Part shown: piece by piece, positions 53,399 through 61,701 of the stretch | Numbering within the stretch: the first letter of the stretch is position 1 | Layout of the letters: each line of letters opens with the position of its first letter | Assembly: GCA_045604155.1 (NCBI GenBank) | Contig: JAZUNN010000073.1 | Coordinates: 62,001-126,000 of the forward strand | Source: JAISGQ01 sp045604155 | GTDB lineage: Bacteria; Bacillota; Clostridia; Oscillospirales; Acutalibacteraceae | Reading direction: 5' to 3' | Length of the DNA stretch: 64,000 nt | Program-made: the position numbers and the translations under genes | Notes under the pieces: generated by a model | What the model saw: the letters and a program-made list of their open reading frames with translations, nothing else | Databases searched by the model: none | What the model was told of the DNA's origin: nothing

Positions 53399-54571
53399 TT
53401 AATAGCTTACCTCGCAGTCAGGGCGTTTGACAGCCTCTTTCTTTGCGGCGGCATCGCTTATATTATTATCCGCAAACTCAAGCACGGTGAGGTTTTCAAG
53501 CTTTGCAAGGGCTGCAAGGCTCTTTGCCTCATTCTGTCCGAAGGACAGCTCACGAAGACCTGTAAGTCCTGCCACGGGAGTTATATCAACTACCACATTG
53601 CTGGAGAAATTCAGGCTGTAAAGTCCGTAAAGCTCCTTCACGGCGGATATATCCTTTACATTGTTTTCCTGCAAAGACAGTGTGCGCAGATTCTTCATAT
53701 TGGCAACTGCGGAAATATCCTCTATTCCGTTGCCGTTGAGCACAAGGTCGGTCATTGAAGTCATGTTTGCAAGCACCGAAATGTCCGTACAGTTATTGTT
53801 GTCAATATTCAGCACGGTCATTTTACGAAGTCCCGAAATGGGCATAAGTGTTTCCACTCCGCAGTTTCTCAGGTGCAGCTCACGGATTTCCGTAAGAGAA
53901 GATATGGGCGAAAGATCATTTATGCTGCAATCGGAAAGATTGAGCACCTCAAGAGTGGTCAAACCCGAAAGCGGCGTGATATCGGTGATATTGTAATTGC
54001 CCGAAAGGCTCAGCACCTTAAGGTTTTTGCACTTTGCAAGAGGTGATATCTTCTCGATTCTGTTGTCGTCAAGATACAGCTCCTCAAGCTTTGAAAGACC
54101 TGACAGCGGAGAAACATCGTCGATGTAGTTGTATGCAGTGTACGCACTGAGCACCTCTTCAACGCCTGTTATGCCGGGGTCACTGGACTTTTCAACTCTC
54201 AGCGAGCCGAGCTTCAGGGTCTTGAGCTTCTTGCAGGATGAAAGAGGCTTAAGGTCTGTCATCTTTGTGCCCGACAGGTCAAGATATGTCAGGGAGGTGA
54301 AATATTTCAGGTCACCGAAATTCTCGATGTTCTTGCCCGAAAGATCAAGCCTTGTAAGGGATGTGGAATACTTCTTTCCGTCAAACTCAACGGATTCGGG
54401 TTTCTTCTCTCCGCAAACGTTTATGAAGAATATGATTATAAGCGCAAGGGCAAGGGCGATAAGTCCGATTATTATCTGAGGACGGTAGTCCCAGAGCAGC
54501 GAGCCTATGCTGTTTGAACGCCTGCGGCGCTTCTGATAGTTAGAGCCGCTGTAGTATGCCTTCATTGCCAT
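53399..54571 (-). CDS. Membrane-anchored internalin-like LRR protein without a kinase
   Basis: A 390-residue protein with a short basic cytosolic tail (YQKRRRRSN), one membrane segment at about residues 32-52 and an outer LRR domain of about twelve 22-residue internalin-type repeats (TSLTRLDLSGKNIENFGDLKYF and similar). The protein ends RPDCEVSY, closely like LPNCDISY at the end of kinase 3, whose gene converges on it. It has no kinase, so it may be a co-receptor, decoy or adhesin for the same ligand. The start at 54571 has AAAGGAG 9 bases upstream; earlier in-frame ATGs lack a site. Confidence 0.85.
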   Translation of the reverse strand: MAMKAYYSGSNYQKRRRRSNSIGSLLWDYRPQIIIGLIALALALIIIFFINVCGEKKPESVEFDGKKYSTSLTRLDLSGKNIENFGDLKYFTSLTYLDLSGTKMTDLKPLSSCKKLKTLKLGSLRVEKSSDPGITGVEEVLSAYTAYNYIDDVSPLSGLSKLEELYLDDNRIEKISPLAKCKNLKVLSLSGNYNITDITPLSGLTTLEVLNLSDCSINDLSPISSLTEIRELHLRNCGVETLMPISGLRKMTVLNIDNNNCTDISVLANMTSMTDLVLNGNGIEDISAVANMKNLRTLSLQENNVKDISAVKELYGLYSLNFSSNVVVDITPVAGLTGLRELSFGQNEAKSLAALAKLENLTVLEFADNNISDAAAKKEAVKRPDCEVSY

Positions 54572-54739
54572 TATGCTCAGCTCCTTTCTTTTTTCTGCCA
54601 TGTATTTTATCATATTATTTCCTTTATTGCAACTGAACGTAATATGTCCGTTTTGTCTTGTGTGTTCTCTTGACATGTGACATTTCGTCAAGTAATATAA
54701 ATATGATACGATAATCATAATTTATTCGGAGGTGCAGAA

Positions 54740-57646
54740 ATGATTTACGAATTTCCTTTCAGAGATCCCTCTGTTGATATTGAGTCACGACTTGATGACC
54801 TGATGTCACGACTCACCCTTGAAGAAAAAATGGGCTTTATTCCCTCCCGTCATGCACCCGTGGAAAGGCTCGGAATTGAGTCCTTCTGGGTCGGAGGTGA
54901 GGGTGCTCACGGATATATCGACCGTGAAGGTCCTGCCACCACATTTCCTCAGACCATCGGTCTTGCAGCTACCTTTGACCGTGATCTGCTGTCTGAAATC
55001 GGCACCGTTACCGGAAAAGAAGCCCGTGGTTACTACAACCGCAAGAACAAGGTCGGCGGTACAACTCTCTGGTTTCCCACTGTTGACCTTGAACGCAGCC
55101 CTTACTGGGGAAGAACTGAAGAAGGTTATGGTGAAGATCCTTATCTGACGGGTGAGCTTGCAAAATCAATTATAACAGCTGCCCAGAATGACAACGGCAA
55201 GGATCCTGTTATGGTTACCAGCGGTCCCAAGCACTTCTTTGCAAACAACAATGAATATCAGCGCACTTCCTGCAACTGCTCCATAACTCCAAGACTTCTC
55301 CGTGAATATTACACCGTCCCCTTCAAGGCCGCCATAAAGGATGCGGGGGCTTATTCCGTCATGTCCTCCTATAACGAGGTCAACGGCATACCCATGATGC
55401 TCAGTCACCACCTCAACGACCTTGTAAAGGAAGAATGGGGTATGAAAAACAGGGGACATATTGTCACTGACGGCGGTGATTTTGAGCAGACCGTTGCACA
55501 TCACCACTACTTCAATGAGCACTGCGAAACCATCGCTCACGCTCTTAAAAACGGCGCAGATACCATGACGGACGACGCCGAAACCGTTATTCCTGCCCTT
55601 AAGGAAGCCATTGCAAGAGGACTTCTGACCGAAAAAGATCTCGATCCCCATGTCCGTGCAATTCTCCGTGTCCGCTTCAGGCTTGGACAGTTTGATCCTT
55701 CTACCCCGTATGACAACCTTAAAACCGAGGAGCTTGTCAACTGCCCTGAGCACAAGGCTCTGGCACGCCGTGCCGTTTCGGAGTCCTGCGTTCTTCTTCA
55801 GAACCGTGGTGCTCTGCCCATAAAAGGCGGCAGAATCGCTGTTCTCGGACACATGGCGACCCAGCTTCATATGGACTGGTACACCGCCTTCATGGGCTAC
55901 AAGGTAACTGTTCTGGACGGACTTAAAAACCGCTTCGGCGCAGAAAATGTTGATTATCTCGAAACCCGTGATATCGTCAGCTTCTCCACTCCCTCGGGAC
56001 TTCCCATTGTACTCAGCGGCGAATACAACGCTCTTACAGTGGGCAAGGAAGGCGAAAAGAAAGCAGAATTCTATCTTGAGGACTGGGGCTTCGGCTCTGT
56101 CACACTCCGCTCTCTCGAAAACGGAAAGCTTCTTGACCTGGGTCATGTTCTCAAGCCCAATGAGCGGCTGACCGACGAGGCACGTGCCGAAATGGAGCGC
56201 ATCGAAAAGGAATTCCCTGCCCGTGCCATCAGCGAATATTCTCTCAGCTGGTTTGTAAAATCCCAGTTTACCCTTGTCCCTCAAGGCGAGGGAAGGGTAT
56301 ATATAAAAGCCTTCGACGGAAGACTTGCATCCTTCGGAGCATCGGGAGAATCGGTTAAATTCTCAAAGCCTTTCGCTCCCGATGACAGCAATCTTTTCGT
56401 CATGGAAGTCACAGACAATGAATCTCAGGCTGTGCTCAGGGCATCGGGCTATGATACCGTTGTCACTGTTGTCGGAAGCAATCCCATGATTCACGCACGT
56501 GAGTGCATCGACCGCCATTCACTGCTTCTGCCTCCCCGTGACGAGCAGCTTATAAGTGCTGCAGCCCTTGCAAATCCCAACAGCGTTGCTGTCATTATGA
56601 CGAGCTATCCTTACGACTGCAGACTTTCCACCCATATGACCAATGCGGTTGTAACCCTCGCCCACGGAATGCAGGAAACAGGCAACGGACTTGCAGACAT
56701 TCTCTCAGGTGATATCTCCCCTGCAGGCAGGCTGCCCATGACATGGGTGCGCAATGACCGCTATGCTCCCGAAAGTGTCATGGATTACGACATTATGAAA
56801 AGCCGCATGACATATCTCTGGAATGACGAGGGTGTGCTCTATCCCTTCGGCTACGGACTTAGCTATGCGCAGTTTGACTATTCTGACCTCAGAATTGTGC
56901 CTGCCGAAATGGGATGGGATGTGTCCTTCAACATCACTAATCTCAGCGACTTTGATGCTCAGGAAGTACCTCAGATGTATGTAAGCGTCAGGGGCTCGAC
57001 TCTCCCCCGTCCCCGTCTGCAGCTTAAGGGCTTCGACCGTGTAACAGTACCTGCAAAGAGCAGTATTTCAGTTACATTCCATCTTCCTGCCGAGGAGCTT
57101 GCTGTATGGGATGTAAATACTGACAGCTTTGTTCTCGAACACTGCTCTGCTTCTGTACTGATCGGCACCTCCTCCGAGGATTTAAGACTTCACGCACAGA
57201 TTATTATTCCCGGCAAAAAGATTGCCCCCCGTGCTCTCAGCGGTGTGATCTATCCCTGGAAATGCGATGATTACGAGGATCTTACCTTCATTGAAAAGCG
57301 AGGCACCAAAATTCCTGCGGTGCTTACCGACAGGAAAAACGGCGGCGAATTCTGCTTTAAGAACTGCATCTCAGAAGGTGCTTCAAAGCTGCGCATAGTA
57401 TGTGCAGGCTTTGAGCCTCAGGGCGGAAAACTCACCTTTATCGTCAACGACGATATTACCGCCGCAGAAGCTTTCGTTCCCATGTCTGCCGATGTTGCCG
57501 AGTGGCCGAAGGAAATCGGTGAGCGCAATTTCCCCGTATGGCAGATTGTGGAATGTGATGTACGGCTGCCCGTGGGAAAGACTTTTGACCTTCGTGTGCT
57601 GACAAGCGATGAAATGGCTGTTCATTCCATTGAGTTTATTGATTGA
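54740..57646 (+). CDS. GH3 family glycoside hydrolase
   Basis: A 968-residue cytosolic beta-glycosidase (beta-glucosidase or beta-xylosidase type). The GH3 N-terminal domain has LTLEEKMGFI, GTTLWFPTVDLERSPYWGRTEEGYGEDP, the KHFFANN motif, SSYNEVNGIP and the nucleophile Asp244 in IVTDGGDF. The C-terminal GH3 domain and a fibronectin type III-like domain (about 720-800) follow. The last 165 residues form an extra domain I cannot assign. With no signal peptide it must act on imported oligosaccharides. GGAGG precedes the ATG. A two-hairpin repeat serves as terminator. Confidence 0.92.
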   Translation: MIYEFPFRDPSVDIESRLDDLMSRLTLEEKMGFIPSRHAPVERLGIESFWVGGEGAHGYIDREGPATTFPQTIGLAATFDRDLLSEIGTVTGKEARGYYNRKNKVGGTTLWFPTVDLERSPYWGRTEEGYGEDPYLTGELAKSIITAAQNDNGKDPVMVTSGPKHFFANNNEYQRTSCNCSITPRLLREYYTVPFKAAIKDAGAYSVMSSYNEVNGIPMMLSHHLNDLVKEEWGMKNRGHIVTDGGDFEQTVAHHHYFNEHCETIAHALKNGADTMTDDAETVIPALKEAIARGLLTEKDLDPHVRAILRVRFRLGQFDPSTPYDNLKTEELVNCPEHKALARRAVSESCVLLQNRGALPIKGGRIAVLGHMATQLHMDWYTAFMGYKVTVLDGLKNRFGAENVDYLETRDIVSFSTPSGLPIVLSGEYNALTVGKEGEKKAEFYLEDWGFGSVTLRSLENGKLLDLGHVLKPNERLTDEARAEMERIEKEFPARAISEYSLSWFVKSQFTLVPQGEGRVYIKAFDGRLASFGASGESVKFSKPFAPDDSNLFVMEVTDNESQAVLRASGYDTVVTVVGSNPMIHARECIDRHSLLLPPRDEQLISAAALANPNSVAVIMTSYPYDCRLSTHMTNAVVTLAHGMQETGNGLADILSGDISPAGRLPMTWVRNDRYAPESVMDYDIMKSRMTYLWNDEGVLYPFGYGLSYAQFDYSDLRIVPAEMGWDVSFNITNLSDFDAQEVPQMYVSVRGSTLPRPRLQLKGFDRVTVPAKSSISVTFHLPAEELAVWDVNTDSFVLEHCSASVLIGTSSEDLRLHAQIIIPGKKIAPRALSGVIYPWKCDDYEDLTFIEKRGTKIPAVLTDRKNGGEFCFKNCISEGASKLRIVCAGFEPQGGKLTFIVNDDITAAEAFVPMSADVAEWPKEIGERNFPVWQIVECDVRLPVGKTFDLRVLTSDEMAVHSIEFID

Positions 57647-57660
57647 GATATGTTTTTTTA

Positions 57661-57724
57661 TCTCTCCCCCAGCCAATTATGCTGAGCATAATATGACAGC
57701 CCCCTCGTCAGAGGGGGCTTTTTT
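57661..57724 (+). terminator. Two-hairpin repeat, copy C, acting as terminator of the GH3 gene
   Basis: TCTCTCCCCC, a palindrome ATTATGCT-GAGCATAAT, then CCCCCTC-GTCA-GAGGGGG directly followed by CTTTTTT. The second hairpin plus T tract is a good rho-independent terminator. A degenerate partial copy (CCTCCTTCGTCAGCGGAAGG followed by Ts) lies at about 57770-57795. Confidence 0.85.
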
Positions 57725-57917
57725 GCACCATTATCAATTTTTCTTCCGAATCATGCGTATATTACATGACCTCCTTCGTCAGCGGAAGGTTTTTTCATGT
57801 TCTTTCCCCTTTACATTGACACAATGATAACACTGTGCTACAATCATTTGTAATATATGCATAAAAATCAGCATCTCGCACCCTGCGTTTTGCATTTTTC
57901 TGCAAAAGGAGGATACT

Positions 57918-58700
57918 ATGGACATTCTGTCAAAGCTCAACGGTGTTCCCATTTACGCAATATGCGGCGGAATTATCGCCATTGTTGCCCTTGTGTGCGT
58001 GATCTTCATGGTCCGTGCGTACAAGGCAGGCAAGGCAATGGGCATGGACACCGCAAAACTCAAAAAGGTCATTATCTCAAGTGCCTCGTTTTCAGTGCTT
58101 CCTGCCGTTGCAATCCTCATCGGCGTTATCACCCTTTCGGGCAGCCTCGGCACTCCCTGGCCATGGCTCAGACTTTCGGTTGTCGGCGCACTCCACTATG
58201 AAACTCAGGTTGCTGAGGCGGCGGCGGAGCAGGTTGGAATGTCAAAGCTTTCCATTTCCGAAATGACCGCTTCGGGCTTTACAACCATCGCTCTGCTTAT
58301 GAGTGTATGTATCATGTGGGGTATGGTTCTCTCCCTTTTCTTCAACAAGGGCTACACAAAAAAGCTCAGCGGAAAGGGCGGCGAAAAGAAATCCTCGGGC
58401 GGCGGCTTCGGCGACAGAGCAATGGCCGCCATGTTCATCGGCCTTGTGTGCGCTTATATCGGCAGCTATATCGGCAGCTTTGTTTCGGGCTCTGCTGACC
58501 CCGAAAACACTGCAGGCGGACTTTTCGCTTTCAAGGGCGACTGGATGCCCCTTGTAGTTGTTGCTGTTTCGGGCATATCCATGGCATTCTTTACATGGCT
58601 TTCCAAAAAGAAGCATTTTGCATGGGTCGAAGAATTTGCTCTTGCCGGCAGTATGCTGATCGGCATGGGATCGGTGGTTCTTCTGAACCTTTATATCTAA
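57918..58700 (+). CDS. DUF5058-like membrane protein
   Basis: A 260-residue integral membrane protein with about six segments, consistent with the DUF5058 family of putative transport proteins. It has GTPWPWLRLSVVGALHYETQVAEAAAEQVG (about residues 76-105) with conserved charged residues in a hydrophobic setting, and a Gly/Lys/Ser-rich loop (KKLSGKGGEKKSSGGGFG). AGGAGG precedes the ATG. The next genes encode a second membrane protein and a membrane-tethered M20 peptidase, suggesting a three-part uptake-and-processing system for an acylated or peptide substrate. The activity is unproven. Confidence 0.75.
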   Translation: MDILSKLNGVPIYAICGGIIAIVALVCVIFMVRAYKAGKAMGMDTAKLKKVIISSASFSVLPAVAILIGVITLSGSLGTPWPWLRLSVVGALHYETQVAEAAAEQVGMSKLSISEMTASGFTTIALLMSVCIMWGMVLSLFFNKGYTKKLSGKGGEKKSSGGGFGDRAMAAMFIGLVCAYIGSYIGSFVSGSADPENTAGGLFAFKGDWMPLVVVAVSGISMAFFTWLSKKKHFAWVEEFALAGSMLIGMGSVVLLNLYI

Positions 58701-58724
58701 AGTGAGAGAAAGGAGATTACAGCT

Positions 58725-59429
58725 ATGAACGAACAGGAAAGAATTGCGTATTTTGAAAAATACAACAGCAAAACTCATGTCATAGGCAGAATATTTACAG
58801 GACTTCTTCTCGTTCTCTTTCTCGGAGCACCTTTTTTCATGGGAATTTTCCTCGGCGCAATGCCCGATCTCGGTGCTGTGGGAAAGGCTTTCCTCTCCGT
58901 GGGGCTTGTGTGGACAGTCAGCTCGGTTGCTGAATTTTTAATCTACACTCCCATGCTGGGTGCAGGCGGCGGATATCTGGCATTTATCACAGGCAATCTT
59001 ATCAATATGAAGATACCCTGTGCTGTCAATGCCCGTGACACTGTAGGTGCAAAGACCGGAACTCCCGAAAATGAGATAATTTCCACTCTTTCCATCGCCA
59101 CATCCTCTCTTGTCACAATTCTGGTACTGGCTCTGGGAGTAGTGCTTCTCATCCCTCTCCAGCCCGTGCTTCAGCACCCTGTGCTTGAACCCGCTTTTGA
59201 CTATGTTGTGCCTGCACTTTTCGGCGCAATGGCTTACAAGTATTTCAGAGGCAATATGAAGATCGCCATCGTACCTCTTGTGGTAATGAGCGTACTCTTC
59301 ATTCTTGTGCCCTCTCTTACCTCTGCAACCAGCTTCATGATTATCCCCAGCGGCATTATCGCAATCGGTCTCTCCATTATCTTCTTCAAGGCTCAGAACA
59401 GAAAAGAAAAAGGAGCAGGTGCTGAATAA
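58725..59429 (+). CDS. Membrane partner protein of the DUF5058 system
   Basis: A 234-residue membrane protein with about six segments. It contains the conserved-looking loops TPMLGAGGGYLAFITGNLINMKIPCAVNARD (about 72-104) and TGTPENEIISTLSIATSSLVT (about 107-127). No family name comes to mind with confidence. It stands 24 bases after the DUF5058 gene and ends in TAATG, overlapping the start of the M20 peptidase gene, so the three proteins are probably made together and may form a complex. Confidence 0.7.
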   Translation: MNEQERIAYFEKYNSKTHVIGRIFTGLLLVLFLGAPFFMGIFLGAMPDLGAVGKAFLSVGLVWTVSSVAEFLIYTPMLGAGGGYLAFITGNLINMKIPCAVNARDTVGAKTGTPENEIISTLSIATSSLVTILVLALGVVLLIPLQPVLQHPVLEPAFDYVVPALFGAMAYKYFRGNMKIAIVPLVVMSVLFILVPSLTSATSFMIIPSGIIAIGLSIIFFKAQNRKEKGAGAE

Positions 59430-60886
59430 TGAAGTATGTAAATTATGCTGTTGCAGCAGTGCTCGGCGTTATTGCACTGCTGGTGTTTCTTCTCATAGTT
59501 GCAATTATCCGCACCATTTTCATGGGAAGAAAAAAATCCGATTACAAGCCCGCTCCCGATAAGGAAAGGGAGGCGCTTTATTCCGAAAAGCTTTCTGAAA
59601 TGGTTAAGATTGAGACCGTTTCCCACAAAAATCAGACAGATATTTCCCAGTATCTCAAGCTTCACGAAAAGCTTTGTGAGCTTTTCCCTCTTGTTCATGA
59701 AAAGCTCACAAAAACCGTTATCGACGGAAACCTTCTCTATTTCTGGAAAGGAAAAAGCAGCGAAAAGCCTATTGTTCTCATGAGCCATCAGGACGTTGTG
59801 CCTGCGGAAGGTGTCTGGGAGCACGAGCCCTTCTCGGGGGACATCGAGGACGGAAAGGTCTGGGGTCGAGGCACAGGCGATACAAAGGGCTCGGTCATGG
59901 CATTTTTCCAGGCGGTTGAGGAGCTTCTTGAAAGTGGCTACGAGCCTGCCTGCGATGTATATCTCGTTTCCTCATGCACCGAGGAATGGGGTGGTGACGG
60001 CGCTCCCAAGCTGGTCAACGAGTTAAAAAAGCGCAATGTAAAGCCTTATCTTGTCTGCGACGAGGGCGGCGGAATAATCTCCGAGCCCGTTGGCGGAATC
60101 AAGGGCAATTACGCTATGATAGGTGTTTTTGAAAAGGGCAAGGGCGATATCCGATTCACCGCACGAAGCAACGGCGGTCACTCCAGTACACCTCCCAGAA
60201 ATACACCTATTCCCCGTCTTGCCGCATTTATCACCGATGTTGAGCACAGCAAAAAGTTCAAGAAAAAATTCCTTCCCGAGGTTTCGTCCATGTTTGGCAG
60301 ACTCTCCCGCTATGCACCCTTCCCTCTCCGTCTTGTAATGGGTAATCTCTGGTATTTCAAGCCTCTTATGAAGGCTGTCATTCCCATGATTTCCTCTCAG
60401 GCAGGTGCAATGCTCAGGACCACCGTTGCATTTACAATGCAGTCCGGATCCGATGCGGAAAATGTTCTTCCTCAGGAGGCAAGTGTCTGCATAAATACAC
60501 GCTATATCCCTCATCAGGGCGAGGAAAAGACTCTGAAGATTCTCAGGAAGTACGCAAAGAAGCACGGTCTTGAGATGGAAATACTCTCCACTACCGATTA
60601 TTCCGCTCCTGCCGATATCAACGGCAGACCCTTCAAGCAGGTGGAGGAAACCATCGCTGAAACATTCCCCGGCCTTGCAAGCAGCCCTTATGTTGTGCTT
60701 GGCGGCACCGATGCTCATTTCTTCCAGGAAATCTGCGACAACTGCGTCCGCTTTGCGCCTCTTATCTACGGACCTGAGCAGATGAAGGGCATGCACGGAC
60801 TCAATGAAAATATTGAGTGCAGCTGTCTTCCCGGCGCTGTGGATTTCTATAAGAATCTCATTAAAAAGCAGGAAGAAAATCTTTAA
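59429..60886 (+). CDS. Membrane-tethered M20 family metallopeptidase
   Basis: A 485-residue M20 peptidase/amidohydrolase with one N-terminal membrane segment (about residues 7-30). Zinc-site motifs are MSHQDVVPA (about 111), GRGTGDTKGSVM with the bridging Asp (about 146), CTEEWGGDG with the catalytic Glu pair (about 180) and a late His in GGTDAHFF (about 425). An insert dimerisation domain lies between. Related enzymes cleave dipeptides or remove acyl groups from amino acids. The topology places the catalytic part at one face of the membrane, beside the two transport-like partners. A terminator follows. Confidence 0.9.
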   Translation: MKYVNYAVAAVLGVIALLVFLLIVAIIRTIFMGRKKSDYKPAPDKEREALYSEKLSEMVKIETVSHKNQTDISQYLKLHEKLCELFPLVHEKLTKTVIDGNLLYFWKGKSSEKPIVLMSHQDVVPAEGVWEHEPFSGDIEDGKVWGRGTGDTKGSVMAFFQAVEELLESGYEPACDVYLVSSCTEEWGGDGAPKLVNELKKRNVKPYLVCDEGGGIISEPVGGIKGNYAMIGVFEKGKGDIRFTARSNGGHSSTPPRNTPIPRLAAFITDVEHSKKFKKKFLPEVSSMFGRLSRYAPFPLRLVMGNLWYFKPLMKAVIPMISSQAGAMLRTTVAFTMQSGSDAENVLPQEASVCINTRYIPHQGEEKTLKILRKYAKKHGLEMEILSTTDYSAPADINGRPFKQVEETIAETFPGLASSPYVVLGGTDAHFFQEICDNCVRFAPLIYGPEQMKGMHGLNENIECSCLPGAVDFYKNLIKKQEENL

Positions 60887-60896
60887 ATATACTGAA

Positions 60897-60933
60897 GAAA
60901 AAGCCACCGAAATCGGTGGCTTTTTCCTTTTTT
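60897..60933 (+). terminator. Terminator of the M20 operon
   Basis: Stem with core AAAAAGCCACCGA (60898-60910) and TCGGTGGCTTTTT (60913-60925), a loop of two, then CCTTTTTTT. It lies directly after the M20 stop codon. Confidence 0.92.
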
Positions 60934-60965
60934 TATATCACGGAATTTCTCTCTGATATGCAGAA

Positions 60966-60998
60966 ATCCGCCTGATTGTAAATTTCAATCAGGCGGAT
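60966..60998 (-). terminator. Hairpin after the FMN-binding-like gene
   Basis: Perfect 13-base stem ATCCGCCTGATTG (60966-60978) with CAATCAGGCGGAT (60986-60998). On the minus strand only a weak TTTC follows, so termination may be partial. Confidence 0.65.
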
Positions 60999-61006
60999 AA
61001 TTTCTT

Positions 61007-61504
61007 TTATGCCGTGGGTGCGGTTGTGGAAAGTCCCGTCAGTGCTGCTTCCACCGTTTTCAGAAGGACAAGCTCGCTGTAGTCCCTCTGTGCATCGGGG
61101 GTGTTGAGCATCTGATATTTTATTATGTCCTGAAAAAGGGCTTCTGCCTTTTCAGTGCTTATGTTTTCGTAATCGTATATGGCTATTTCCGTCATTTCTC
61201 CTTCGGATACGGTGACGCCTACGGTTGCAGACATACTGCCGCTGTCGTATCGTGCATAGTAGATTCCGTCGGGGATATAGGTGGTGTCCACCTCGTTGAC
61301 AAAGGTGTCGCTTTCGACAAAGTATCTGTCACCCTCCATTTTGAGCTTGGAGATAACCCATATTGCAAGGGGAATGGATATTACAAGGGCTATGATGATG
61401 CTGAGCTTCACGGTGCCTATGCGCTTTGGCTTCTGATATGTTCCGCTGCGCTTTGCTTTCTGCTCTTTTTTCTTTGCCTGCTGTTCCTTGCTGAAATTGC
61501 CCAC
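61007..61504 (-). CDS. Single-pass membrane protein with FMN-binding-like outer domain
   Basis: A 165-residue protein: basic cytosolic tail (KKKEQKAKRSGTYQKPKR), one membrane segment at about 32-51, then an outer domain (about 75-160) that resembles FMN_bind domains: PDGIYYARYDSGSMSATVGVTVSEGEMTEIAIYDYEN. The SGA(S/T) motif used for covalent FMN attachment is absent, so it may bind no flavin or bind it non-covalently. It is a single gene between convergent operons; its function is unknown. Confidence 0.6.
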   Translation of the reverse strand: MGNFSKEQQAKKKEQKAKRSGTYQKPKRIGTVKLSIIIALVISIPLAIWVISKLKMEGDRYFVESDTFVNEVDTTYIPDGIYYARYDSGSMSATVGVTVSEGEMTEIAIYDYENISTEKAEALFQDIIKYQMLNTPDAQRDYSELVLLKTVEAALTGLSTTAPTA

Positions 61505-61633
61505 AGTGTCGCCCTCTTTCTTTTCTGGTGGTTTAAATTATAGCGGCAAAGAGGTATAAAGTCAATGACAGTGAGAACGTGATGGACGAGGGATTTGTGT
61601 GGGATTCGGGACGGGTGGGTCACGGAACGGCGC

Positions 61634-61665
61634 AAAAACACCGCAAGGGATTTCCCTTGCGGTGT
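61634..61665 (-). terminator. Terminator of the RNase Y gene
   Basis: Perfect 13-base stem ACACCGCAAGGGA (61638-61650) with TCCCTTGCGGTGT (61653-61665). On the minus strand TTTTTG follows. The CCGCAAGG core resembles the mreB-mreC hairpin. Confidence 0.9.
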
Positions 61666-61701
61666 GATCTGCTGTTTCGCTCTATATCATTTTTGTCAGA
61701 A

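Noticed and set aside
46985..54571. Phage-defence island
   Set aside because: No nuclease, NTPase, toxin or integrase accompanies the kinases; topology indicates external sensing.
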